DNA of 64,000 bases, from assembly GCA_944392695.1 (NCBI GenBank), contig CALXXN010000001.1, positions 186,001 to 250,000 on the forward strand. The letters run 5' to 3'. The stretch comes from an uncultured Spirochaetales bacterium (GTDB taxonomy: Bacteria; Spirochaetota; Spirochaetia; Sphaerochaetales; Sphaerochaetaceae). Positions 37,008 through 45,840 of the stretch are shown here, piece after piece. Made by a program: the position numbers and the translations under genes. Each line of letters opens with the position of its first letter. The stretch's first letter is position 1. The notes beneath the pieces were generated by a model that ran no database searches, had not been told where the DNA came from, and saw only the letters and a program-made list of their open reading frames with translations.

Positions 37008-37748
37008 GTGATCGACATAGCGAAGAAGGAAGCTCCCTCGGCGGATAGAAGCAGGGAGCTTCTCGCTTTTTCCGAGCGCCTGGGCATCACATTCAACGAC
37101 CTGGCCCTCCTGGAGACCGCCCTCACACATACATCCTATGCCAACGAGACAGGACGCCGTAACAATGAACGCCTTGAGTTCCTTGGAGACAGTGTCCTTG
37201 GTCTTGTGTCGGCGGAGTACCTGTACCGTCAGCTTCCCGATCATCAGGAAGGTGACATGTCGCGCTACAAGGCCGCTGTCGTCTCTGAGAAGAGCCTTGC
37301 CGCGATAGCACGTACGCTGGGCTTCCCCAGGATGATCCGTATCGGACATGGTGAGCAGATCAATGGTGGTCGCGACAAGGATGCGATCCTTGCAGATGCC
37401 ATGGAGGCTGTGATCGCCGCCCTCTATATCGACCAGGGTTTCGAAGCCGCCAAGACCTATGTGCTCTCCTGGATCAAGGACCCCATCGAGCGTGTCCTTG
37501 AGGGTAAGAACAGCAACAAGGATTACAAAAGCATGCTCCAGGCCCACCGTCAGAAGCACAAGGGCAAGGTGCCTGAATACCTCCTTGACCGTTGTGAGGG
37601 TCCTGAGCATCGTCCGACTTTCTACGTCAAGGTCTTCCTCGGCAACCAGTGCTTCGGTCCTGCCGCAGGCAGCAACAAGAAGGAAGCCGAGCAGAACGTC
37701 GCCCGCCTTGCCCTCATAAGCCTTGGCGTCATAGGTCCAGAGGACTGA
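37008..37748 (+). CDS. rnc: Ribonuclease III
   Basis: 246 residues from GTG 37008, immediately after the acpP stop. The catalytic domain has NERLEFLGDSVLGLV (metal ligands Glu/Asp) and DKDAILADAMEAVIAALYID. The C-terminal double-stranded-RNA-binding domain begins at DYKSMLQAHRQKHKG and ends KKEAEQNVARLAL. It processes rRNA and structured mRNAs. The acpP-rnc adjacency is conserved in several phyla. Confidence 0.95.
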   Translation: MIDIAKKEAPSADRSRELLAFSERLGITFNDLALLETALTHTSYANETGRRNNERLEFLGDSVLGLVSAEYLYRQLPDHQEGDMSRYKAAVVSEKSLAAIARTLGFPRMIRIGHGEQINGGRDKDAILADAMEAVIAALYIDQGFEAAKTYVLSWIKDPIERVLEGKNSNKDYKSMLQAHRQKHKGKVPEYLLDRCEGPEHRPTFYVKVFLGNQCFGPAAGSNKKEAEQNVARLALISLGVIGPED

Positions 37749-37782
37749 CTAATATTAAGGCGGTTTGTTCTGCATGTTTGAT

Positions 37783-37816
37783 AAAACACCTGTTGGGAGA
37801 CGGGTGTTTTCTTTCT
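37783..37816 (+). terminator. Terminator after rnc
   Basis: An 11-bp stem, AAAACACCTGT (37783-37793) with ACGGGTGTTTT (37800-37810), loop TGGGAG, then CTTTCTT. The flanking A and T runs would allow some termination on both strands. It separates the housekeeping operon from the AT-rich island. Confidence 0.85.
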
Positions 37817-37828
37817 TGATTACAGAAG

Positions 37829-37898
37829 TTTTCTGCTATTTTCTATTACTTTCTATGATTTTCTAGCTTTTTCTAATGTTTTCAGTTATGTTCTAGTT
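37829..37898 (+). repeat. Seven 10-bp iterons (TTTTCTANNN) upstream of the Fic gene
   Basis: Seven tandem units start exactly every 10 bp at 37829, 37839, 37849, 37859, 37869, 37879 and 37889. The units are TTTTCTGCTA, TTTTCTATTA, CTTTCTATGA, TTTTCTAGCT, TTTTCTAATG, TTTTCAGTTA and TGTTCTAGTT. The first six or seven bases are conserved and the last three vary. The array ends one base before the ATG, so it must overlap the promoter. One unit per helical turn suggests cooperative binding of a regulator, plausibly the Fic protein itself through its C-terminal winged helix. Confidence 0.8.
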
Positions 37899-37899
37899 T

Positions 37900-38964
37900 A
37901 TGAGTTTGATGAAAATCTCTAACGTGGACATTAGTGTTATAGCAGCTGGAAACCTCATGGCTGTGGAATCGTATAATGTGCTCTGGAAATCCAAGGCAAG
38001 TGAATTGCCTAGCTCCCTCTTGGTGCAACTTCGTAATATCGGGGCATTCGAGAGTATTGGATCCTCAAATAGGATAGAAGGCAATACTCTTACAGACAAA
38101 GAGATTGAGGAAATCCTTCAAGGTTTGAAGACAACATCATTCAAGAACCGTGATGAGGAGGAGGTTGGAGGTTACTCGGAAGTTCTCGATACGATATATT
38201 CTCGATATGACCAGATTCCACTTACTGAGAACTATATCAAGCAGCTTCATGGCATGTTGCTAAGATATGTCGGTAAAGATGAAAGACATCGTGGCGAGTA
38301 TAAGACAATTGAGAATTCTGTTGCAGCCTTTGACAACACAGGTAAGGAAATCGGTATCGTATTCAGAACCCCATCACCATTTGAGACCCCGATAATGATG
38401 CAGCAATTAGTTGCGGAAACCAATGAGTTGTTGTCAACAGCATTGTATCCGAAATTAATTGTAATAGCACTCTTTATTGTTCATTTCCTCGCCATTCATC
38501 CATTCCAAGATGGCAATGGACGCATGTCCAGGATTTTGACAAACTATCTTCTCCTGCGATGTGGTTATTCTTATGTCCCCTACTATTCGCTGGAGAAAAT
38601 CATAGAGGAAAACAAGGCTGCCTACTATCGGGCATTGAGGCAGACGCAGGTCTCATTCAAGACTGACAGTCCTGATTATCGTCCGTGGATTGATTTTTTC
38701 TCCTCCATCTTGGTCAAACAAACAGAAATGTTGGAAGAAAAGATATCTGCCTATAAAAAGGGAGGTGTCTTGAAAACCGATGAGCAGATTGTCCTGGATA
38801 TTATCAGGTCAACACCAAGAGGAATACAGTTTGCTGGAATCAATAACGCATGTGACATGAAGGAGAATAGTATAAGGCGTGTACTCAAAACACTCTTGGA
38901 GCAAGGTTTCATAGAAAAGACTGGTACAGGTAAGGGAACATGGTATATGCCACACCTTAAATGA
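37900..38964 (+). CDS. Fic/DOC family protein with C-terminal winged helix
   Basis: 354 residues. An N-terminal inhibitory helix carries the (S/T)xxxE(G/N) motif as SSNRIEGN (Ser56, Glu60), making it a class II self-inhibited Fic protein. The active site HPFQDGNGRMSR (about residues 199-210) is intact, so it should transfer AMP to a target hydroxyl. The last about 65 residues form a winged helix (KTDEQIVLDIIRS ... SIRRVLKTLLEQGFIEKTG). The start may be ATG 37900 or 37909; neither has a Shine-Dalgarno. The gene is clearly AT-richer than its neighbours, which points to horizontal acquisition. Confidence 0.92.
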   Translation: MSLMKISNVDISVIAAGNLMAVESYNVLWKSKASELPSSLLVQLRNIGAFESIGSSNRIEGNTLTDKEIEEILQGLKTTSFKNRDEEEVGGYSEVLDTIYSRYDQIPLTENYIKQLHGMLLRYVGKDERHRGEYKTIENSVAAFDNTGKEIGIVFRTPSPFETPIMMQQLVAETNELLSTALYPKLIVIALFIVHFLAIHPFQDGNGRMSRILTNYLLLRCGYSYVPYYSLEKIIEENKAAYYRALRQTQVSFKTDSPDYRPWIDFFSSILVKQTEMLEEKISAYKKGGVLKTDEQIVLDIIRSTPRGIQFAGINNACDMKENSIRRVLKTLLEQGFIEKTGTGKGTWYMPHLK

Positions 38965-39155
38965 TCTGTGCGGCTTTGCAATCAACCTGGACTTTGGTAA
39001 AAACCATAATACCAAGTTGAAAGTAATTATAATACGAAAATGCAGCTGATTGCATGTTTGGAAATACCTCTAATCGAGTTTTGGCGACTAAACTTTGGTT
39101 TAATGTAGTGCCATTTTCTTCATAAGACATGATTCACCGCTTAAAATAGTGGATC

Positions 39156-39504
39156 ATGAAGTTTCATGAAGAATATGATGAGATATTGAAGACCATGACC
39201 CGCATCTGGGGTGATGCTGTTGTGGAAGGGCAGAGGAACAATATCGTCCTCCAGATTCTGGCATCGATTCCCCTTTTATGCAGGAAGCAGCAACCCGATG
39301 CGTGTGGCAACCTCTTGTATCAACAACTACTTCCTCTATGCTTTTGAAGGTACGCGGAAGTATTTCAACCACAAGCCCTCAGATGATCAGGATCTTTACT
39401 CCAGGCTCAGCCTGCTTTATGTCATTCCATCTGGTGACCATGACGTGATTGAGAAAGGTCGTATCCTCCTGTCATTGATCATGTTGCAAGAACCATATGG
39501 CTGA
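39156..39504 (+). pseudogene. Frameshifted remnant of an unidentified gene
   Basis: Two overlapping short frames look like one broken gene. The first starts at ATG 39156 (MKFHEEYDEILKTMTRIWGD) and loses sense near 39290. The second frame continues with VATSCINNYFLYAFEGTRKYF and SRLSLLYVIPSGDHDVI to 39504. A frameshift near the CCCCTTTT run (39270-39277) would join them. I do not recognise the family. It could be sequencing error rather than decay, but it lies beside another gene fragment. Confidence 0.45.
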
Positions 39505-39515
39505 CTGTGAAGTAG

Positions 39516-39936
39516 ACATGATGATTGACAAGTACAACCCTGTAGTGAGGGGACTGTGCTTGTCCAATCAACTACAAAGCCTGCTTATCTGATGCAGAAG
39601 CCAGCCTTCTTCGGCCCAGGGCTTGAGGATAATGTCTTCATGGGGAGGAAGGGGGATGCCTCGTCATTTGATGAACTGAAGACTACCTTCTTTGGCGATG
39701 GGGATTTGAACGTCGAGAACCTTTCGACAGGGCAGCAGAAGAAGGTTGCTGTGCTCCGGTTGCTGTGCAGTGGGTCCGACATCCTCCTCTTGGATGAAGC
39801 GGATGCAGGTCTTGATACTGCTTCCATATCAACATTGGTGCGCCTTGTGGAAGAAGAAGCCTGTTCCCGCTTGGTGATAGCGGTCACCCTTGGTTCTGTT
39901 TTTGATGGCTTGTGTCATATCGATGTCGTCTTATGA
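39516..39936 (+). pseudogene. C-terminal fragment of an ABC transporter ATPase
   Basis: The fragment retains the Q-loop (YLMQKPAFFGPGLEDNVF), signature motif LSTGQQKKVAVLRLL, Walker B DILLLDEADAGLD and the D-loop. The whole Walker A half is missing. The sequence before 39556 reads IDKYNPVVRG in another frame, as if a frameshift cut the gene just after the Walker A region. The His switch is replaced by VTLGSV. It cannot be a working ATPase. The parent was probably an exporter-type ABC protein. Confidence 0.7.
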
Positions 39937-40204
39937 CTTTCTCTGATTGTGAATCCAGGGTATCTTGAATGGCTTTTTGAGCCATGGGTAAAAAAGCGGC
40001 TGGAAAATCAAGGGGGTGATTGTTCCAGCCTAAAGGAGGTGCAAACCAAACGGGGTTCACAGGAATTACAATTTATTGTTATGTTGAAAATTACAAGCTG
40101 TCAAGCTTAATTTTCCACCTTTTTTCAATGCTCCCCTCCTGTTCATGCCTGGAGAGGTGCTTGATATTGTAAAGCCTACTTTGCCAACCTTGTCTGAAAG
40201 TGAG

Positions 40205-41461
40205 TCAGGCCTCGTTTGAGAGGCGCTCACGTGCAACGGCCAGCATGAGCTTGATCCTGTTCTCCTGGTTCACCCTCGATTGTGATGAGTCATAGTCGAT
40301 GGGTACGATGTTGCTTTCAGGATACTTCTCCTTGAGGGGGCGGATCATGCCCTTTGCGCAGATGTGGTTGGGCAGGCAGCCGAAGGGCTGGGCTGTGATG
40401 ATGTTCGAATAGCCCTTCTTGATCAGCTCGACCATCTCTGCTGTCAGGAGCCAGCCTTCACCCATCTTGCAACCTGTGTCGATGATGCCCTCGGCGTACT
40501 GCCTGAGCTCCTTGATCGTCGCTGGTGGGACGAACTCCTTGTGCCTTGTGACCGCCTTCTCAATCAGGTGCTCATAGCGTGCGAGGAAGGGCATGCCGAT
40601 ATGTTGCATGAACCAGGCATAAGCCTTTCCGCGTCCATAGTACTCGGCATCCTTGATACCGTTGGAGAAACCGTAGAGGACGAAGCCGATCAGGGCTGGG
40701 ACCATGACCTCGCAGTCCTCCTCCTCGAGGAAGACTTCGAGGTTGTTGTTCCCCAGTGGTGCGTACTTGAGGTAAATCTCACCGACGACACCGACCTTGA
40801 CCTTCTTCTTCGACCTGTCGACAGGGATGGCCGCGAAGTCATCGCTCATCTGGTAGAGGTTCTTCTTCAGCCAGCGTCCGACGTAGTGGCGGTTCTCCCT
40901 GTAGCAGGAGTCGATATAGTCCGTCCACTTGTCAATCAGGGCGTCCGTGTCACCCTTGTGGACCTCGTAAGGCCTGACCTGATGTGAGAGCAGCATCAGC
41001 ATGTCACCATAGATCAGGCCTGTCAGGGCCTGGATCAGCATCGATGGTGTGATGGTGAAGCCTGGGTTCTTGTTCATTCCCTTGAGGTTCAGGCTGATCA
41101 CAGGGATCTGTGGGTAGCCAGCCCTCTCCAGGGCCTTGATCAGGAGGTAGTAGTAGTTGCTCGCACGGCAGCCGCCACCAGTCTGTGTGATGACCAGTGC
41201 GCACTTGTCAGGGTCGCAGATCCCGCTCTTGATCGCATCGATCATCTGTCCGATGACGAGGAGGGCGGGGTAGCACATGTCGTTATGGACATAGCGCAGG
41301 CCTTCCTCTATCACCTGGTGTGATGAGTTCTCGAGCAGGACGACCTTGTAGCCATGGAGCTCGAAGGGGCGCTTCATGACGTTGAAATGTATGGGGCTCA
41401 TGTTGGGGATGAGGATGGTGTAGTCCTTCTTCATCTCCTGTGTGAAAGGCACGCTAGGCAT
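40205..41461 (-). CDS. 2-Hydroxyacyl-CoA dehydratase D-component-like protein (HgdB/COG3581 type)
   Basis: 418 residues from ATG 41461 behind GAGGAG. It has the features of the dehydratase-like half of the large activase systems: IPNMSPIHFNVMKRPFELHG, NDMCYPALLVIGQ, the Cys-containing ITQTGGGCRASNYY, and the late QPFGCLPNHICAKG that could ligate an iron-sulfur cluster. The start overlaps the activase stop by 8 bp, so the two are translationally coupled. In many anaerobes these are one protein of about 1400 residues; here they are split. Physiological substrate unknown. Confidence 0.82.
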   Translation of the reverse strand: MPSVPFTQEMKKDYTILIPNMSPIHFNVMKRPFELHGYKVVLLENSSHQVIEEGLRYVHNDMCYPALLVIGQMIDAIKSGICDPDKCALVITQTGGGCRASNYYYLLIKALERAGYPQIPVISLNLKGMNKNPGFTITPSMLIQALTGLIYGDMLMLLSHQVRPYEVHKGDTDALIDKWTDYIDSCYRENRHYVGRWLKKNLYQMSDDFAAIPVDRSKKKVKVGVVGEIYLKYAPLGNNNLEVFLEEEDCEVMVPALIGFVLYGFSNGIKDAEYYGRGKAYAWFMQHIGMPFLARYEHLIEKAVTRHKEFVPPATIKELRQYAEGIIDTGCKMGEGWLLTAEMVELIKKGYSNIITAQPFGCLPNHICAKGMIRPLKEKYPESNIVPIDYDSSQSRVNQENRIKLMLAVARERLSNEA

Positions 41462-44375
41462 TGCTCTTCTCCTCAAGTGCCGCGAAGAGGCTGCGCAGGC
41501 GGATCTTCACAGCACCGACGTTGGTGATCTCATCGATCTTCACCATCGTGTATATCCTGTCCTTCTCGCGGAGGATCTCGCGGACCTCATCGCTTGTGAC
41601 GGCATCAAGCCCGCAACCGAAGGAGATGAACTGGACAAGGTCCATGTCGGAGTGCTCCCTGACGTAGTAGGCCGCGTCATAGAGCCTGGCATGATAGGTC
41701 CACTGGTTCAGGACCCTGATGTCCTCATGCTTCTCCTCTTTGTAGCTGATGCTGTCCTCGCTGATCACGTAGGCTCCCAGCGTCAGGATCAGGCGGTCGA
41801 TTCCATGGTTTGTCTCGCCATCAACATGGTAGGGGCGTCCGCAGAGGACTATGATGCGCCGCCCATCCTTATGGGCGCGTTCGACGATCTCCTCGCCACG
41901 CTTGATGACCTTGGCATGGTAGCCCTTCAGTTCCTCGAAGCCTGCTTCGACCGCCTTGAGGACTTCCCTTCGTGGGATGCCAAGCTCTGCGCTGAGCCTC
42001 TTGGCAAGATGCCTGGGGTCTTCAAGCGAGAGGTAGGGGTAGTGGAAGGGCGTGCTTCCCAGGTCCATGTTCGAATGGACGACCTCGCCGTAGTAGGCGA
42101 CGACAGGGCAGTTGAAGTGGTTGGTACCCTTGTCCTCGTCGATGTTGTAGCTGGAACATGGCAGGAAGATCCTGTCGACCTTCTTGTCCAGCAGGGCCTC
42201 GATGTGGCCATGCATCAGCTTGGCGGGGAAGCAGACGGTGTCAGATGGGATCGAACCCTGGCCACGTATGTAGAGGGCCCTGTTTGACTTGCCTGACACC
42301 ACGACATCATAACCCAGTTCAGTCAACACCCTATGCCAGAATGGCAGGAGCTCCCACATGCCAAGGGCCATCGGGAGGCCGATTGTGCCACGGGTGGCCT
42401 TGGTGTTGCGCGCTGCGGCGTACTCGTCGAAGAGCTTCTCCTTGTAGGCATAGATGTCAGTGAGCTCAGCATCGAGGACCTTGGTCTTGGTCACAGGACG
42501 CTCACAGCGGTTGCCACTGATCAACCTCCTGTCCCCTGCGAAGGTGTTCACTGTCAGGAGGCAGTGGTTGGTGCAGCCCTGGCACTTGATGTTGCGTACA
42601 TCATGGGTGAGGCTCTCGACCTCGCCTGCAGAGAGGATCGTCGAGTCAGTGCGGCCCAGGGCATGGCTGCGGCGGCGTGCGTAGAGGGCGGCGCCGAAGG
42701 CCCCCATCAGGCCTGCGATATTCGGCCTGATGACATCGGCCTTGATTTCCTTTTCGAAGGCACGCAGGACGGCATCGTTCAGGAAGGTGCCTCCTTGGAC
42801 AACGATGTGGCGTCCCAGCTCCTCAGCGCTGGAGGCCCTTATGACCTTGTAGATCGCGTTCTTGACGACTGAGACGGCAAGGCCTGCTGAGATGTCCTCG
42901 AGCAGGGCACCATCCTTCTGGGCCTGCTTGACAGAAGAGTTCATGAATACCGTGCACCTGGAACCAAGGTCGACAGGGTGCTGGCTCTTGATGGCTTCCT
43001 TGGCGAAGTCGCTGACGCTCTTTCCAAGAGCAACTGCGAAGGTCTGGAGGAAGGAACCACAGCCAGAGGAGCAAGCCTCGTTCAGGAAGATGTCATCGAT
43101 GTTGCCATCGCGGATTTTGAAACACTTCATGTCCTGGCCACCGATGTCGATGATGAAGTCGACCTCTGGTAGGAAGAAACGTGCACCTATGAAGTGCGCC
43201 TGTGTCTCGACCAATGAGTAGTCGAGGCGGAAGGCTGACTTCATCAGGTCCTCCCCGTAACCAGTTGAAGCCGCGCCGGAGAGGTGGATGTATGGGTAGG
43301 CATCATAGAAGGACATCAGGAAGCTCTTGACCGCCTGGACTGGGTTGCCGTTGTTTGGAGAGTAGCGTGAGAGCAGCAGCTGACCGTCATCGCTGATGAT
43401 GCACATCTTGATTGTCGTAGAGCCGGAGTCTATTCCAAGGTAAGCGTTGCCCACATAGGCAGAGGGATCCGCCGACTTCACGCAGTCCTTGTCATGTCTT
43501 TCCCTGAAGGCCTTGTATTCCGCCTCATCCTTGAAGAGGGGTTCGAACTGTATGTGTTTGCCTTCCCCGCTGTAGGCGGAGATCCTCCTGATGCAGTCAT
43601 CAACGCTCATCAGGTCGCTGTTCTTCGTCAGCGCCGTACCAAGGGCGACGTAGTAGAGCGAGTTCTCCGGGCAGGTTCCTGTAGTATGGAGGGCCTCATC
43701 GAACTTCTTGCGCAGGGTTGGTATGAAGGTGAGGGGGCCGCCGAGGTAGACGATGTTCCCCTTTATCGGGCGCCCTTGGGCCAGGCCTGCGATCGTCTGG
43801 TTGACGACAGCTTCCAGGATGGATGCGGCGATGTCCTCGACCTTTGCCCCTTGGTTGATCAGTGGCTGGACATCGCTCTTGGCGAAGACGCCACAGCGGC
43901 TTGCGATCGTGTAGGTCTGTGTGGCGCGGGATGCATAGTACTCGATATCATCGCGCCCTATGCCAAGGAGTGTTGCCATCTGGTCGATGAAGGCACCTGT
44001 ACCTCCGGCACAGCTGCCGTTCATGCGCACTTCGAGACCACCTGATAGGAAGAGGATCTTGGCATCCTCTCCTCCGAGCTCGATGACCGCGTCTGTGCCA
44101 GGCAGGTAGTGCTTCGCGGCTGTGCGCGTAGCATAGACCTCCTGGACGAATGGTATGTGGCAGTCGGTCGCCAGGCCCATGCCGGCCGAGCCGGAGATCG
44201 CTATGCTGACCTCCTCATCCCCTACGATGGGCCGGATGCGTTCAAGCATTTCCTTCGTTTTGCCGATTATTTCTGATAAATGCCTCTCATATGCTGAGAA
44301 GAGCAGATGCTCTTCATCATCAAGGACGACGACTTTGACAGTCGTCGACCCGATATCTATTCCCACTCGAAACAT
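41454..44375 (-). CDS. Double acyl-CoA dehydratase activase (BcrAD/BadFG ATPase) with DUF2229
   Basis: 973 residues from ATG 44375; the upstream in-frame extension is AT-rich and rejected. Two ASKHA ATPase domains are present: VGIDIGSTTVKVVVLDD and YLGIDSGSTTIKMCIISDD. Each has its own [4Fe-4S] cysteines (MNGSCAGGTGAF with SRCGVFAKSD; NEACSSGCGSF with GSRCTVFMNS). The C-terminal DUF2229 region has IPSDTVCFPAKLMHGH. Activases of this kind use ATP to inject one high-energy electron into a 2-hydroxyacyl-CoA dehydratase. The substrate here is unknown. A TATTTT box lies six bases before the ATG. Confidence 0.86.
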   Translation of the reverse strand: MFRVGIDIGSTTVKVVVLDDEEHLLFSAYERHLSEIIGKTKEMLERIRPIVGDEEVSIAISGSAGMGLATDCHIPFVQEVYATRTAAKHYLPGTDAVIELGGEDAKILFLSGGLEVRMNGSCAGGTGAFIDQMATLLGIGRDDIEYYASRATQTYTIASRCGVFAKSDVQPLINQGAKVEDIAASILEAVVNQTIAGLAQGRPIKGNIVYLGGPLTFIPTLRKKFDEALHTTGTCPENSLYYVALGTALTKNSDLMSVDDCIRRISAYSGEGKHIQFEPLFKDEAEYKAFRERHDKDCVKSADPSAYVGNAYLGIDSGSTTIKMCIISDDGQLLLSRYSPNNGNPVQAVKSFLMSFYDAYPYIHLSGAASTGYGEDLMKSAFRLDYSLVETQAHFIGARFFLPEVDFIIDIGGQDMKCFKIRDGNIDDIFLNEACSSGCGSFLQTFAVALGKSVSDFAKEAIKSQHPVDLGSRCTVFMNSSVKQAQKDGALLEDISAGLAVSVVKNAIYKVIRASSAEELGRHIVVQGGTFLNDAVLRAFEKEIKADVIRPNIAGLMGAFGAALYARRRSHALGRTDSTILSAGEVESLTHDVRNIKCQGCTNHCLLTVNTFAGDRRLISGNRCERPVTKTKVLDAELTDIYAYKEKLFDEYAAARNTKATRGTIGLPMALGMWELLPFWHRVLTELGYDVVVSGKSNRALYIRGQGSIPSDTVCFPAKLMHGHIEALLDKKVDRIFLPCSSYNIDEDKGTNHFNCPVVAYYGEVVHSNMDLGSTPFHYPYLSLEDPRHLAKRLSAELGIPRREVLKAVEAGFEELKGYHAKVIKRGEEIVERAHKDGRRIIVLCGRPYHVDGETNHGIDRLILTLGAYVISEDSISYKEEKHEDIRVLNQWTYHARLYDAAYYVREHSDMDLVQFISFGCGLDAVTSDEVREILREKDRIYTMVKIDEITNVGAVKIRLRSLFAALEEKSNA

Positions 44376-44596
44376 GCTGGAAAAATACACAAAAAGACAG
44401 TCAAAGAGAAAGTAGATACTCCAAAACGTGCAAAAATATTCAAGAAATCGCAAGGCAAGGCAAGTAATGTGAAGGTCTAATTCTTTTCCATGGAATCATT
44501 ACCTTGGTCTTGTGAGGCAAGAGTGCCGATACTGTCCCGTAGTGATGGAAAAGGATGCCGTCATTGGACTTCGCCATGTGCGGCATCCCCTTGTTG

Positions 44597-45838
44597 TCAC
44601 CCCTGTCCTTCTTCCTCAAGAGGATGGCTTCCATCCTCTCCATAGCCATAGACACCATTGGGCCGGCCCATCGCATCGTAAGAGTAGATCCGGGTCTCAC
44701 TGATGGCCTGCTTGATGTAGTCCTCCATGCCAAGCGTCTCATACATCGCAGTCATCTCAGCCTTGTCGGGATTGGTGACTGGGTGCTTGGGTGAGAAGAT
44801 GACACAGCAGTCCTCATAGGGGAGGATGGATGTCTCATAGGTCCCTATCCGGCGTGCGGTCCTGATGATCTCCTCCTTGTCCATGCCGACGAGGGGACGT
44901 AGGACCAGTGCCTCGGCCATCGAGTCTGTGAAGGCCATGGCGGAGAGCGTCTGGCTTGCAACCTGGCTCAAGGCCTCACCTGTGACGATGCATCCCATGC
45001 CTTCCTGTCGTACGACCTGGCTGGAGAGCTTCATCATCGATGCGCGGAACATCAGTGTTGTCGCATCCTCCCGGCTCTTGGCCTTGATGTTCAGCTGGCC
45101 GTCCGTGAAGGGGACGACGAAGAGCCTTGTGCCACCAAGGTAGGGTGCGGCAAGAGAAGCCAGCGTCTTGACCTTCTCAAGCGCCTCATCGCTTGTGTAT
45201 GGGTAGGCGTGGAAGTAGAGGCAGTCAAGCTTCAGGCCACGCTTTGCCATCTCGATGGCGGCGACAGGACTGTCGATGCCACCACTGAGCAGGAGGAGGC
45301 CACGGCCAGCTGTGCCGACAGGCAGGCCACGTGGTCCATTGTTGTCGTCAAGGTAGAGGTAGGTCTTGTCTCGGATCTCGCAGTGGAGCACAAGGCCTGG
45401 CCTCTTCAGGTCGACCTTGAGGGAGGGGTGGACTTCATGTACGACCTCAGCCAGGGCTATGGCCATGTCGTAGCTCCTGATGGGGAAGGCCTTGTCCTCC
45501 CTCCTCGCATCGACCTTGAAGCTGGTGGCTTCTGTGGGACCTGCGTCCTCGAGGAGCTTCCTCGCCGCTTCCTTGATCCTGTCCAGCTCCTTGGCAGCGG
45601 TGACGGCACTTGCCCAGCCTACGATGCCATAGGTCGTCGAGAGGGCCTTGGCGACAAGCTCGTGGGGGCAGTCTGCGTCGACATGGAGGAAGATCCTTCC
45701 CTTCTGGCGTGTCATGTCAGAACCATGGGGGCGGAGCTTGTCCTTGATGTTATGCTTCAGCCTCTTCTCGAAGAGTCCCCTGTTGAGGCCTTTGAGTGAG
45801 ATCTCACCTTCCTTGATCAGATACAGTCTTCTATCCAT
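44597..45838 (-). CDS. thiI: tRNA 4-thiouridine synthase ThiI
   Basis: 413 residues. The N-terminal ferredoxin-like and THUMP domains (KEGEISLKGLNRGLFEKRL) are followed by the PP-loop ATPase with LLLLSGGIDSPVAAIEMAKR (about residues 188-207). It lacks the C-terminal rhodanese domain, as in most Firmicutes enzymes. Sulfur would be passed directly from the adjacent cysteine desulfurase. It modifies U8 of tRNA and may supply sulfur for thiamine. The ATG follows the desulfurase stop by 2 bases with AGGAG. Confidence 0.93.
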   Translation of the reverse strand: MDRRLYLIKEGEISLKGLNRGLFEKRLKHNIKDKLRPHGSDMTRQKGRIFLHVDADCPHELVAKALSTTYGIVGWASAVTAAKELDRIKEAARKLLEDAGPTEATSFKVDARREDKAFPIRSYDMAIALAEVVHEVHPSLKVDLKRPGLVLHCEIRDKTYLYLDDNNGPRGLPVGTAGRGLLLLSGGIDSPVAAIEMAKRGLKLDCLYFHAYPYTSDEALEKVKTLASLAAPYLGGTRLFVVPFTDGQLNIKAKSREDATTLMFRASMMKLSSQVVRQEGMGCIVTGEALSQVASQTLSAMAFTDSMAEALVLRPLVGMDKEEIIRTARRIGTYETSILPYEDCCVIFSPKHPVTNPDKAEMTAMYETLGMEDYIKQAISETRIYSYDAMGRPNGVYGYGEDGSHPLEEEGQG

Positions 45839-45840
45839 TG

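Noticed and set aside
37829-37898. CRISPR or satellite array
   Set aside because: The unit is only 10 bp with no unique 30-bp spacers, and the array directly abuts a start codon; an operator array fits better.
39040-39108. A 22-codon ORF (MQLIACLEIPLIEFW...) six bases after a TATAAT
   Set aside because: The spacing is suggestive of leaderless expression, but there is no -35, no conserved feature and no linked gene.
41442-42287. A 281-codon open frame antisense to the activase
   Set aside because: The minus-strand activase reads through completely with DUF2229 motifs; the plus frame is a shadow.
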